In this document: one piece after another, positions 7,825-15,974 of the stretch
Layout of the letters: every line of letters starts with the position of its first letter
Position numbering within the stretch: position 1 is the stretch's first letter
Assembly (NCBI RefSeq): GCF_945906775.1
Contig: NZ_CAMDRE010000001.1
Coordinates: forward strand, 2,728,001-2,792,000
Reading direction: 5' to 3'
Origin: Citrobacter sp. Marseille-Q6884
Lineage (GTDB): Bacteria > Pseudomonadota > Gammaproteobacteria > Enterobacterales > Enterobacteriaceae
DNA: 64,000 bases
The notes under the pieces: model-generated
Databases searched by the model: none
The model's input: the letters and a program-made list of their open reading frames with translations, nothing else
What the model was told of the DNA's origin: nothing
Program-made: the position numbers and the translations under genes

Positions 7825-8052
7825 ATGAAAGCGTTTGTGACTTACCTGAAAAAAGAATCACCAGCCATGCAACGGCCAAGCGGTTCAACGGGCTGGATAG
7901 AACTGCCGAACGGTCAGCGCTGGAATCCTGGCCACACGTATAAATTCAATGCGCATGAGTCTGTTCGAATGAAAGGCGGGGTGGTTTTACGTTTCTTGCC
8001 TACAAAAGTCCGTCGTCTGGTTGGGTGTATAGGGGGGCGCTATGGCGATTAG
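7825..8052 (+). CDS. Fil-like small early protein
   Basis: The 75-residue protein follows cII directly, where 186 carries fil, whose product blocks host cell division after infection. The pattern SPAMQRP...GWIELPNGQRWNPG resembles the Fil family as I remember it. The C-terminus is basic. GAGGGAG precedes ATG 7825. The next gene starts 11 bases before its stop, which suggests coupled translation. Family assignment is moderate and the toxic function is inferred only. Confidence 0.55.
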   Translation: MKAFVTYLKKESPAMQRPSGSTGWIELPNGQRWNPGHTYKFNAHESVRMKGGVVLRFLPTKVRRLVGCIGGRYGD

Positions 8053-8470
8053 CCAGGAACAACAAAAGCGTGGACTGGAACATTTAAAACAGATCCGCCG
8101 CAAATACTTCAGTGAAAGCAGCGAGGCCGCTGAATGGTGGGACAACCTGACACCGGAGTGGCGCGGCGTGGTGCTTTATGCCGCTGCGGTTACTTCTGGC
8201 GCCAGGGCATTTAAAGCCCACTTAAGCAAGTGCTGCTGGCGTGAGCTTTATGAACGCCTGGGCTATCGGGACATGATTCTGCTGCGCCAAGGCATTTCAC
8301 GGGCGCGGTTAACGTTTGATGGTTTCGGCAGTTTACGTGACAGCGATTTTTCGAAGCGCACCGCGAACCGTCCGATCAAAAAGGTACATCCAATTTATAG
8401 CAGTAGCGGGGTGCAGATGGTAATCGCGCCTCATATCGTCCAAAAGTTGCAGCAGCAGGGGAATCACTAA
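8042..8470 (+). CDS. Conserved P2-like early protein of unknown function
   Basis: I do not recognise this 142-residue protein beyond its place among the early genes of 186-like prophages. It is soluble, basic in the second half and rich in Arg and Trp (AEWWDNLTPEWRGV, KCCWRELYERLGYR). No membrane segment or catalytic motif is evident. It overlaps both neighbours (start inside the Fil-like gene, stop sharing bases with the next start), so it belongs to the early operon. Confidence 0.7.
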   Translation: MAISQEQQKRGLEHLKQIRRKYFSESSEAAEWWDNLTPEWRGVVLYAAAVTSGARAFKAHLSKCCWRELYERLGYRDMILLRQGISRARLTFDGFGSLRDSDFSKRTANRPIKKVHPIYSSSGVQMVIAPHIVQKLQQQGNH

Positions 8471-8871
8471 TGACTATTATTTCCGTCGAGGGTAGATCGT
8501 TGGGTGCAGAGTTGGCTGCGTGGGGAGTCCCGCATAACTACGCCTTAGCATTTGCAGAGAAAAGCACCAGTAAAAATGGTCGCATTGCGTTGCATCCATT
8601 CTTCTTTAATGACACTGAGCACATGACTAATCCGCGTCACTGGCTGGCAATCAATGCCGCTTTCTGGTGCTGCGTGTACCGCGAGGCCGAAAGCAAAGAA
8701 GCACAGATTGAAGCGCTGGCCGGGATCCGCGCCATTTTCTATACGGCCGGTGCGCTGGGTGTTGGCGAAATTAAAGCACTGATCCAGGAGTGGTGGCGGA
8801 CAACGTACGAGCTGCACCTTATTCCAGCACCGAACCATTCCGCTGTCACTGTACAACCCGCTTTTCACTAA
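8470..8871 (+). CDS. Early phage protein of unknown function
   Basis: The 133-residue soluble protein has no motif I can name. Its middle (PRHWLAINAAFWCCVYREAESKEAQIEAL) looks mainly helical. AGGGGAAT precedes ATG 8470, which overlaps the previous stop codon by one base. Position between the Fil-like gene and the DUF2732-like gene suggests a role in takeover or replication, but this is inference from the operon only. Confidence 0.68.
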   Translation: MTIISVEGRSLGAELAAWGVPHNYALAFAEKSTSKNGRIALHPFFFNDTEHMTNPRHWLAINAAFWCCVYREAESKEAQIEALAGIRAIFYTAGALGVGEIKALIQEWWRTTYELHLIPAPNHSAVTVQPAFH

Positions 8872-8938
8872 TTAAAAACCTGAATTTTTTGGTCACAGCT
8901 TAGGTGGCCGGGGATTCTTTTGCTTTAAGGAAACCAAA

Positions 8939-9172
8939 ATGCACATGACACACCAGGATTTACCCGCAACGAAATCAGGTACTGACCTTCTGGCCATGCT
9001 CACCAAAGCCACACAGGAAGGTAAAGCCGCAGCTGCTGATCTATGTTCCACCCGTCTGGATAAGCTGGCCACCCACGCAGCCAATGAAGGTTTAAGCGCA
9101 ACGGAAATCGTTGAGTTAATCCGCGAAGAAGCTGCGGCGATTTGCAGCAAAGGCGGTGCCGCATGGCAGTAA
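8939..9172 (+). CDS. DUF2732-like small phage protein
   Basis: The 77-residue, mostly helical protein contains the pattern AAADLCSTRLDKLATHAANEGLSATEIVELIREEA. I associate this with DUF2732 proteins of 186-like phages (a helix pair with RLDxLA...GLSxxEI). Function is unknown. A TTTAAGGAAACC ribosome-binding region precedes the ATG. The next gene starts 10 bases before its stop. Confidence 0.65.
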   Translation: MHMTHQDLPATKSGTDLLAMLTKATQEGKAAAADLCSTRLDKLATHAANEGLSATEIVELIREEAAAICSKGGAAWQ

Positions 9173-9492
9173 AAATTCATACGGTAAAAATCGCGCCCAA
9201 GTACCTTAACGCAGTAGTCGATGGTCAGAAAAAAGCAGAACTGCGTAAGAATGATCGTAACTATAAAGCCGGAGATGTTCTTTCGCTGTGCGAGTGGAAG
9301 CACGGGAAATACACCGGGCGAGAGTGGGCGGCCGTTATTACCCATGTTTTGCCGGTGAATGAAATCATTGCCAATACGGATAACTGGGTAGTGTTGTCTG
9401 TTCGGCCATTGTCCCCCCTTGAAGTGCTGGAATACATCATTTCTAACGGTGTATCAGAATTGTTTTTAAGTGGGGTTGAATATGGCCGTTAA
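9163..9492 (+). CDS. DUF3850 / ASCH-like protein
   Basis: The protein of 109 residues begins MAVKIHTVKIAPKYLNAVVDGQKKAELRKNDRNYKAGDVLSL. The KxxELRKND...GD core and the strand pattern are those of DUF3850, an ASCH/PUA-like fold expected to bind RNA or modified nucleotides. I start at ATG 9163, which overlaps the upstream stop. The longer reading from 9142 lies inside the previous gene. It directly precedes and overlaps the methylase gene. No specific substrate can be named. Confidence 0.7.
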   Translation: MAVKIHTVKIAPKYLNAVVDGQKKAELRKNDRNYKAGDVLSLCEWKHGKYTGREWAAVITHVLPVNEIIANTDNWVVLSVRPLSPLEVLEYIISNGVSELFLSGVEYGR

Positions 9493-10342
9493 AACTCCGC
9501 TTAAGTGGGTGGGCAGCAAAGCCCGCCTTATGCCACAGTTGCTTCCCCATCTGCCGGAGGGTAAGCGCTTGATTGAACCTTTCGCCGGTTCCTGTGCTGT
9601 CATGATGAATACGGATTATGACGAGTATCTGATCGCTGATGTGAATCCCGACCTGGTGAATCTGTATAAGACAATGGCCTATCAGACTGATGCATTGCTC
9701 ATTGAGCTGGAGGCTTTATTTTCTGCCGGTTCATTAGGCGATGAAGAAAGCCGCGCTGTGTTCTATTACGCGGTGCGTGATACCTTCAACCAATCAGGCA
9801 AATCCTTTGGTTCTGAATCTGTGGAAGCTGCGGCGCGTTTTCTTTATCTGAACCGTCACTGCTTCAATGGCCTGTGCCGATACAATCGCCGTGGCCAGTT
9901 CAATGTTCCTTTTGGTAAGTACAAAAAAACGTACTTTCCTGCTGATGAAATCCGCGCTTTTGCTGAAAAAGCGAAACGTGCAACGTTCATTACTGCCCAC
10001 TATTCAGAAACGCTTGATTTGGTGCGGGACGGGCATGACGTTGTTTATTGTGATCCGCCTTACCTGACTGATACTGACAATTTCACCGCTTACCATGAGC
10101 GTGGTTTTTCTCACATGGATCAGGGACGGCTGGCGCGTAAGCTGCGCCGCCTGGCTGAACGTGGAGTTAAGGTTGTTGCGTCAAACAGTGATCTGGAAAT
10201 GGTGCATTACCTTTACGCAGGTTTTGAGGCCGTAAAGGTTAATGCGCCGCGCAGCGTTGGTGCGGCAGCTTCAAGCCAGAAAGTGGCGGCAGAACTGATA
10301 CTTAAATGGCCTTTGCCGGCAGCGCTTGAGGCCAGCGCATGA
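9482..10342 (+). CDS. dam: Phage Dam-type adenine-N6 DNA methyltransferase
   Basis: The 286-residue D12-class methylase has PLKWVGSKARLMPQLLPHLP at the N-terminus, the SAM-binding FAGSCAV, and the catalytic DPPY in VVYCDPPYL. These are the motifs of T4 Dam and the Dam of phage 186, so GATC is the likely target. It could protect phage DNA from restriction or modulate gpA or host methylation signals. I use ATG 9482, whose MAVKTPLKWVG is the family start. The stop overlaps the gpA start by four bases. Confidence 0.87.
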   Translation: MAVKTPLKWVGSKARLMPQLLPHLPEGKRLIEPFAGSCAVMMNTDYDEYLIADVNPDLVNLYKTMAYQTDALLIELEALFSAGSLGDEESRAVFYYAVRDTFNQSGKSFGSESVEAAARFLYLNRHCFNGLCRYNRRGQFNVPFGKYKKTYFPADEIRAFAEKAKRATFITAHYSETLDLVRDGHDVVYCDPPYLTDTDNFTAYHERGFSHMDQGRLARKLRRLAERGVKVVASNSDLEMVHYLYAGFEAVKVNAPRSVGAAASSQKVAAELILKWPLPAALEASA

Positions 10343-12360
10343 CGCTGGCAATAAACGAACAATGTTATGCCGTTGATGCCTGGCGACGTGAAACTTTTGC
10401 GCCAGGTACACCGGCAGATGCGACAATCACAGAACGCCGCCTGTGGGCTGTTAACCCACAGGATTATGAATGGCGTTCCCAGTACCTGCATGAGATACCC
10501 GACTGGTTAGCCGGGTATTTCGGTAACCGTTACGAAAAGTTATTAACTGGCCGTGACGGGCGTCGCCGTGCCAATACATTCCTGCGCAAAACAATCGGCG
10601 GGAATGTATTGCCACGTCTGCGCAAAGTGGCTGCACGTTACAAGCTGGCCGCTGATACGCTTGATCTTCCTTTTGGTAAGTCGCTGGAGCGCTTGCCGTC
10701 ATTAGACCGTCCTGATCTTAAAAAACTGGCTGGCCAGGTCTCTGGCTGGATTTCGCAGTTACTTTATGACTTCACCGAACAGTTTGATTCAGGCACTGAC
10801 GACGCCAGAGAGTTGCACCGCCGCACTCTGGAATCTTACCGCAACCTTTGTGCATGTTGCCTGATGCTGAACAATCAGCCCCCGTACTGGGCTGAACATG
10901 AAGCCAATGAAGGCCAACTAGACATGCGTAAGGCTGAATCCGGGATACTGCGCATGATGGCGCCAGAATGGTGGTACCAGCGTCTTAAACGAGCACGAGA
11001 CGTGCAGCGTGAACATATGGCCATAGCCGTGGGGCAGGTGCAAAAAGCAGCCAGTGCTTATGTGTCACGTAAAACCCTGGGCGAATGGATAGACCAGAAA
11101 AAGCGGAATCTTGAGTTTTTTAAAAAGTTTGACCTGCTGAATGATGAAGGGCTGCGTATTGCACTGGACAGCATGGTGCACCGCAGTGTTGCAAATCCGG
11201 CGATCCGTCGCTGTGAGCTAATGGTAAGAATGCGAGGATTTGAAGATATGGCCAACGAAGAAGGGCTGGCAGGTGAGTTTTACACCATCACCGCGCCATC
11301 GCGTTTTCACGCGGTACACAGCAAAGGGGGCTTTGTTTCACAATGGGATGGCTGCACCCCGCAGGACACCCAGCGCTATTTATGTGGTGTATGGGCGAAA
11401 GCCCGCGCCGCTATTTCCCGGGCAGGTATCCATATTTTTGGTTTTCGTGTGGTAGAGCCTCACCACGATGGGACACCACACTGGCACATGCTGCTTTTTA
11501 TGCGTCCCCGTGATGTGGATACCGTGCGCGATATTCTTTGCTATCACGCCAGAATTACCGACTCCGAAGAACTGCAAACGCCAAACGCGCTAAAGGCACG
11601 TTTCCATGTTGAAGCCATCGATCCAGCTAAAGGTTCGGCTACGGGTTACATCGCCAAATATATATCCAAAAACATTGATGGGTTTGCGCTGGATGGTGAG
11701 CAGGACGACGAAACAGGGGAGAACCTGCGGGATATGGCCAAATCCGTTTCTGCATGGGCTTCCCGCTGGCGCATTCGCCAGTTTCAGCAGATTGGCGGTG
11801 CGCCGGTGACTGTCTGGCGCGAATTACGCCGGTTGCGTGATCAGGTACTGACTGACCGCAGAATGGATGCGGTTCTGGCTGCTGCGGATGTTGGGGACTG
11901 GGCTGCATACACCCAGGCGCAGGGTGGTGCACTGGTTGCCCGCCGAGATCTGGTTGTTCGTCTGGCTTATGAAATCACAGAGCAGGGCAATGAATACGCA
12001 GAAGATGTGCAGCGCGTTCAGGGTGTCTATTCTCCATTGGTTCCAGATTCGGCGGTATGTACGCGCCTGGTGAAGTGGCAGAAGGTTGCGAAGTTGGCCG
12101 AAGCGCCAGCGGAGGCGGGTTTTTCTGGCGGCAACGCCGCCCCTTGGAGTTCTGTCAATAACTGTACGGAGGGTGGAACCCGCAGACGGTTAAAACTGGA
12201 ATTGCGCAGCCGGGGTTTTGATGGTTCTGACGATGAAATAGCCATTCTCATGCGGGGTAGTGGTTTGAGATTTGGCCAGGTGGCATTGATTTACCGTAAT
12301 GGCCGGTTGCAAGAGACACGAAGCGAGCCAATGCACGAGCTGTGGCCGGGGTGGTTGTAG
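10339..12360 (+). CDS. A: Replication initiator gpA, rolling-circle HUH endonuclease
   Basis: The 673-residue protein is the P2/186 gpA type that nicks the phage origin and starts rolling-circle replication. The metal-binding HUH motif is H381-W-H383 in GTPHWHMLLF. The paired catalytic tyrosines are Y437 and Y441 in TGYIAKYISKNID, matching the YxxxY arrangement of P2 gpA. The length lies near that of 186 gpA. In P2 the origin lies inside the A gene; I cannot point to it here. The C-terminal 80 residues are low in motifs. It overlaps dam by four bases. Confidence 0.93.
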   Translation: MTLAINEQCYAVDAWRRETFAPGTPADATITERRLWAVNPQDYEWRSQYLHEIPDWLAGYFGNRYEKLLTGRDGRRRANTFLRKTIGGNVLPRLRKVAARYKLAADTLDLPFGKSLERLPSLDRPDLKKLAGQVSGWISQLLYDFTEQFDSGTDDARELHRRTLESYRNLCACCLMLNNQPPYWAEHEANEGQLDMRKAESGILRMMAPEWWYQRLKRARDVQREHMAIAVGQVQKAASAYVSRKTLGEWIDQKKRNLEFFKKFDLLNDEGLRIALDSMVHRSVANPAIRRCELMVRMRGFEDMANEEGLAGEFYTITAPSRFHAVHSKGGFVSQWDGCTPQDTQRYLCGVWAKARAAISRAGIHIFGFRVVEPHHDGTPHWHMLLFMRPRDVDTVRDILCYHARITDSEELQTPNALKARFHVEAIDPAKGSATGYIAKYISKNIDGFALDGEQDDETGENLRDMAKSVSAWASRWRIRQFQQIGGAPVTVWRELRRLRDQVLTDRRMDAVLAAADVGDWAAYTQAQGGALVARRDLVVRLAYEITEQGNEYAEDVQRVQGVYSPLVPDSAVCTRLVKWQKVAKLAEAPAEAGFSGGNAAPWSSVNNCTEGGTRRRLKLELRSRGFDGSDDEIAILMRGSGLRFGQVALIYRNGRLQETRSEPMHELWPGWL

Positions 12361-12437
12361 CTGTATAAATCTGTGTAACACATTCATTTGTCAGTAGATG
12401 GCAGGAAAATACATTTCACAATTTGTGCTTTACGGTG

Positions 12438-12457
12438 TACTGTATGTATATACAGTT
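12438..12457. promoter_or_regulatory. LexA (SOS) box
   Basis: TACTGTATGTATATACAGTT fits the LexA consensus TACTGTATATATATACAGTA with two differences and has the invariant CTGT-N8-ACAG. It lies 23 bases upstream of the small gene at 12480 and overlaps its likely promoter. This ties expression of that gene to DNA damage. Confidence 0.9.
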
Positions 12458-12479
12458 ATATATTGTTTGTGGGGGCTAA

Positions 12480-12686
12480 ATGGATCTTTTGGAAGCGTCG
12501 GCACAGCTGGAGCGCATTGAGTTATTGGCCAAAATTGCCCATGTGTACGAAAGTAACCAGAGAGAAAAAACAATCGCTTTGGCCTGGATTGGTGAGATTG
12601 CTGGAGAAATGCGGGAGATGGTCAGAACAGAAGCTAAAAACCCCCAGGAAGGGGGCTTATCAGGCGGCGGGAGTCGCTTTCAGTAG
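12480..12686 (+). CDS. SOS-controlled small phage protein, candidate antirepressor
   Basis: The 68-residue protein follows a strong LexA box and a GGGGGC ribosome-binding region. I do not recognise it. It is mostly helical and acidic (LLEASAQLERIELLAKIAHVYES) with a Gly-rich tail. In phage 186 the LexA-controlled gene near the right end of the early region makes Tum, the antirepressor that inactivates CI; Tum has a DinI-like part that is not visible here. By position and control this protein is the best candidate for the prophage induction trigger. Its last 27 bases overlap the 3' end of ogr on the other strand. Confidence 0.72.
   Translation: MDLLEASAQLERIELLAKIAHVYESNQREKTIALAWIGEIAGEMREMVRTEAKNPQEGGLSGGGSRFQ
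12634..12657 (-). terminator. Terminator after ogr (leftward)
   Basis: On the minus strand AGCCCCC-TTCCT-GGGGG is followed by TTTTT, three bases past the ogr stop. It should end the leftward P-Q-ogr transcript and lies inside the 3' part of the opposing SOS gene. Confidence 0.78.
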
Positions 12687-12929
12687 GTCTAATGCCATTT
12701 GGCGCTGATCGGGTGAAAGTGCATTCAGTATTTTCTGCACCATCGCATCACCCGTTTTCGCGCTGGGGCTGAGAGTGTGGGAGAACGTCAGATTCATCAC
12801 AAACGTATGGCCACACTCCACATCTGAACAGGCGCAGTAAATATCCGCAATCTGCCGGTGCTTCCGGTTTGTTTTACGAATAACAGCCTTTGAGCCGCAT
12901 TCCGGGCATTCGATTTTCAGAACTCGCAT
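12660..12929 (-). CDS. ogr: Ogr/Delta-type zinc-finger late gene activator
   Basis: The 89-residue protein starts MRVLKIECPECGSKAVIRKT. It has a four-cysteine zinc site (CPECG near the start, then CACSDVECGHTF), the C-x2-C...C-x4-C layout of P2 Ogr, 186 B and P4 Delta. These proteins recruit RNA polymerase to phage late promoters through the alpha subunit. I start at the ATG ending at 12929; the longer reading to 12983 adds a basic leader without family support. In P2, ogr lies near attP next to D; here it lies between A and Q, an alternative arrangement. Confidence 0.88.
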   Translation of the reverse strand: MRVLKIECPECGSKAVIRKTNRKHRQIADIYCACSDVECGHTFVMNLTFSHTLSPSAKTGDAMVQKILNALSPDQRQMALDLLKATPAA

Positions 12930-12979
12930 ATTCCATGCTCCAGCTGTTAAATGATGCCTGGATTTTAGCCTTTTTCGCC

Positions 12980-14041
12980 TCATGCCGCATCCTTATCCGT
13001 TGATTCTGTGTAACTTAAATCAAAGTTAAGGTGCAGCCTCTCCGGTATTTCGGGATCGTTGTTAACAGCGGTCATAAACCGGCGCTGAATGGGCGCTATT
13101 TCGCTTTTCTTGTAAATCCTTTCCGCCTTTTCAACATCCCCCAGACCGGCAGTGTTCTGCGGGACAATTCCGGCCAGGCCAGCAGGAAAGCGATGCGCGT
13201 TGAGAATGTCCTGCGCACTGATGTTTTTGATGTTGGCAAATTCATCTTTTGCAGAGATATCACCCATTTCGATGAACTTGATCGCGTCCCCATCCCCGCC
13301 AGGAATGTTCACCAGAATAGTGGAGAAGTTGCCAATACCTTTGCTGTCACGCAGCTGCTGTTCAATTTCTTCTTCCATTTCATCCGTCATGCTGGGATCG
13401 CGTGTATAGAGAATGCCGCCAGTATGGGCGCCGTTGTGGTAGTAGCGGCGGCGGAAAATGACGGCTTCACTGTTAAGCAATGCCGAGTGTACGCCGCCGA
13501 TATAGTCGGGCAGCCCGTAAATATGCTGCTGCGGGTCGTACATCTTGATAAAAATGATATCTTCCTGCGGCCATACCTGCGGTTCACCGTCCTGCAATAC
13601 CACGTAATCGCCGGGCTGGTCTGTGGCGTTGTCTCTGACTTTTCGGCGGCGAATATACAGGCCGGGTAAAGGTTCCAGGGCAATCACCTCCCCCCATCCG
13701 TTGCGGATTTTGCCAATCGCAATATCCCCGAAGGTTGTATAGTCAAACGCCGCAGCTTCCAGCTGGTCGTAAGTCAGGCCACCGCCCAGATAATCAGACA
13801 CAATCATATTTTTCCGGGCGTGGATGATGCCGCCATGCTGACCATTCAGATTGATAAGTTGTGCCAGTGCCAGCCGGTCAATCGGTTGGGTAAAGTGATC
13901 GGCGGCATTGTCGTACCAGATGTCGCGGTAATCCGTGCCGGTGGTCAGTACGGGTTCTGGTTTGCCGAATGTGATGATGCTCATTTTTTTGGACTTATCG
14001 CCGCGCGGGTTGCGCTTAACGAAGCGGTTTTTTTTACTCAT
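12980..14041 (-). CDS. Q: Portal protein, gpQ type
   Basis: The 353-residue phage portal is of the PBSX/P2 type. It forms the dodecameric ring at one capsid vertex through which DNA enters. Recognisable stretches are HGGIIHARKNMI, LPDYIGGVHSALLNSEAVIFRRRYYHNGAHTG and HRFPAGLAGIVPQNTAG. The N-terminus is very basic (MSKKNRFVKRNPRGDKSKK). It is transcribed leftward after gpP, overlapping it by four bases, as in P2. Confidence 0.93.
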   Translation of the reverse strand: MSKKNRFVKRNPRGDKSKKMSIITFGKPEPVLTTGTDYRDIWYDNAADHFTQPIDRLALAQLINLNGQHGGIIHARKNMIVSDYLGGGLTYDQLEAAAFDYTTFGDIAIGKIRNGWGEVIALEPLPGLYIRRRKVRDNATDQPGDYVVLQDGEPQVWPQEDIIFIKMYDPQQHIYGLPDYIGGVHSALLNSEAVIFRRRYYHNGAHTGGILYTRDPSMTDEMEEEIEQQLRDSKGIGNFSTILVNIPGGDGDAIKFIEMGDISAKDEFANIKNISAQDILNAHRFPAGLAGIVPQNTAGLGDVEKAERIYKKSEIAPIQRRFMTAVNNDPEIPERLHLNFDLSYTESTDKDAA

Positions 14042-15813
14042 GCAGCCTCTTTCCTTACACCCCAGCGGGATTTCGGTTTGTTTTCGTAGTTGAGTGGTTC
14101 GTTATGCAGGGCGTGGGTAATTGCCCAGAACGCCTCCGCGTGGCCAGTGTCCTGGCTGCGGTCAGCGACAAATGTCATGGCGTTACCGCTTTGCGTGGTG
14201 GTGCGGCGTACAGCCATAAAGCTGGCTGGGATCTCTTTCAGGTTTTTGTCCCATTCAATACGCTGGCTTTCCACCACGTCCGCCGCTTTCAGTACCAGCT
14301 GATTTTTCGTGTTCATGTCGTAACGAATGGCGACGGCCACACGCATGGCAAAATGCTGGATGTTGTCAAAAACCCCCTGGCCAATGCCGGTAACGTCCAC
14401 TCCCAGATAGGTGAAGTTATATTTTTTAAACAGCAGTTCGATCTGCCTGGCCTGATAGCGGAAGTTCATGCCCTTCCAGTTAATGACCTTCAGAACGCGG
14501 AATTTCTCTGCGGCGTACATCGGCGGGGCAATAATCACAAAACACGACAAATCGCCGCTACGTGCCGGGTCAAAGCCTCCCCACACTGGCCTGTCACCAA
14601 ATGGCCGCGCAGCGTCCGGGTTGTGATCCTGCCAGGTGTCCACCTCCACGCCACAGGCTTCCAGGTCTGAAAAGCTGAATACAGAATCTTTGCTGTCCAC
14701 GAACACACACATATAGAGCATGTTGAAGGTGGCGGTGTTGTAGCGGTTGCGCAGCTTCTCGATGTTGGCCAGGTTGAAACCGCCCGCAATGGCATCTTCC
14801 ATCGTGATGACATAGCGCCACTGACCATCCGGGCAAAGCCGTCCGCCGTTGCGCATTTCATCAAAGGACGGGAACTGAGCGGCCGCGCGTTTTTTGCTGC
14901 CCTGTTTCCATTCCTCACCCGTCCAGAACGGGTAAGCCTGGTGTGTTTTGGCCGATGGTGTTGAAAAGTAGGTGGTGCGCCATTTGTCATGGGTGGCCAT
15001 TGCGCTGGCCACTTCGTTAAGCCTGGCGAAGTTAGGCACCCAGAAATATTCGTCACAGTACAGGTGGCCACTGTAAGACTGTGCCGTGTTTTTGTTGGTT
15101 GAGAGAAAACGCAGTTCAGCGCCATTGCTGAGGCGGATCGGGTTACCGGTCAGCGTGATGCCAAAATACTGCTCTGCAATGTTGACGATGTAAGACCGGA
15201 AGTATTCCGCCTGGACTTTGGAGGCAGACAGGAAGATTTGCGGATCGCCTGTCATGACCGCGTTTTCAAAGGCTTCAAATGCAAAGTACCAGGTGGCACC
15301 GATCTGGCGGCTTTTAAGGATGTTCCTGACCTGCTGGCCAATATTCCTGCGCAGGTGTTTCTGGTATTCAAAAAGATGTTCATCCGCCCAGGTGTCAAAA
15401 TCCGCCTGAGTCAGAGAAGAAATATCGTTTTTCCTGTTTTTGCGTTTGGGGCGCGGTTCATCGCTGTCGCTGTCCCGCACAGCTGCCTGCCCGTTACTCT
15501 GGCCACTGGCCATCTTTTCTTTATGCTTATTGCTTTGAGCACGCAGCTTTGTGGCGTGGGCAATCAGCATGTCCATTTCTTTCAGGTCGAGATCGGTTTT
15601 ATTATCGCGGCTGGCCAGCAGCTGGTAGCGGCGTTCAATTGCCTCCTCTGTGCTTTCAAAACTGAGTAAATCCGCCCAGCTGTATTTCTCAGCCCAGTAG
15701 TAAACGATCCGCGCATTCGGCAGATTTAATTCTGATGCAATTTCTTTTGGCGTATAGCGGCGCAAATAAAGTGCGCGGACAACGCCTTTTAGTTCTTCTG
15801 AGTATTTAGCCAT
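14038..15813 (-). CDS. P: Terminase large (ATPase) subunit, gpP type
   Basis: The 591-residue protein pumps phage DNA into procapsids with gpM. An N-terminal HTH-like region (YTPKEIASELNLPNARIVYYW) is followed by an ATPase with a Walker A-like loop (KSRQIGAT, about residue 165) and Walker B (LYCDEYFW), and a C-terminal RNase-H-like nuclease (WGGFDPARSGDLS, YLGVDVTGIGQG). Length is that of P2 gpP. It is divergent from gpO with the late promoters in the gap between. Confidence 0.94.
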   Translation of the reverse strand: MAKYSEELKGVVRALYLRRYTPKEIASELNLPNARIVYYWAEKYSWADLLSFESTEEAIERRYQLLASRDNKTDLDLKEMDMLIAHATKLRAQSNKHKEKMASGQSNGQAAVRDSDSDEPRPKRKNRKNDISSLTQADFDTWADEHLFEYQKHLRRNIGQQVRNILKSRQIGATWYFAFEAFENAVMTGDPQIFLSASKVQAEYFRSYIVNIAEQYFGITLTGNPIRLSNGAELRFLSTNKNTAQSYSGHLYCDEYFWVPNFARLNEVASAMATHDKWRTTYFSTPSAKTHQAYPFWTGEEWKQGSKKRAAAQFPSFDEMRNGGRLCPDGQWRYVITMEDAIAGGFNLANIEKLRNRYNTATFNMLYMCVFVDSKDSVFSFSDLEACGVEVDTWQDHNPDAARPFGDRPVWGGFDPARSGDLSCFVIIAPPMYAAEKFRVLKVINWKGMNFRYQARQIELLFKKYNFTYLGVDVTGIGQGVFDNIQHFAMRVAVAIRYDMNTKNQLVLKAADVVESQRIEWDKNLKEIPASFMAVRRTTTQSGNAMTFVADRSQDTGHAEAFWAITHALHNEPLNYENKPKSRWGVRKEAA

Positions 15814-15974
15814 GCGGATAATTATGCCGTGGCTGTTATGAAAAAACGGCGGTGTTAATTCGCGTCTGTTCGGTAATACGTGATAACCGAACTGTTCAGA
15901 ATAAAGCGTGATGCGGTGGTGGTTTTATTTGGCAATAATTGATTTGCAGCGTCGGTGAATAAATCAGGGGGGAT
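15814..15974. promoter_or_regulatory. Divergent late promoter region between P and O, with a 7-bp-arm dyad
   Basis: Late promoters of P2-like phages fire both ways from this gap under Ogr control. GTTCGGT (15868-15874), 11 bases, then ACCGAAC (15886-15892) is a perfect dyad near its middle and is the best candidate for the Ogr-type activator site. The classical P2 pattern TGT-N12-ACA is not clearly present. Confidence 0.5.

Noticed and set aside
12360..12660. Search for the P2-type cos site
   Set aside because: This is where cos should lie, but no P2/186-like GGCGNGGCGGGG sequence is visible; the nearby GC-rich CCCCC/GGGGG pair is a terminator. I do not call cos.
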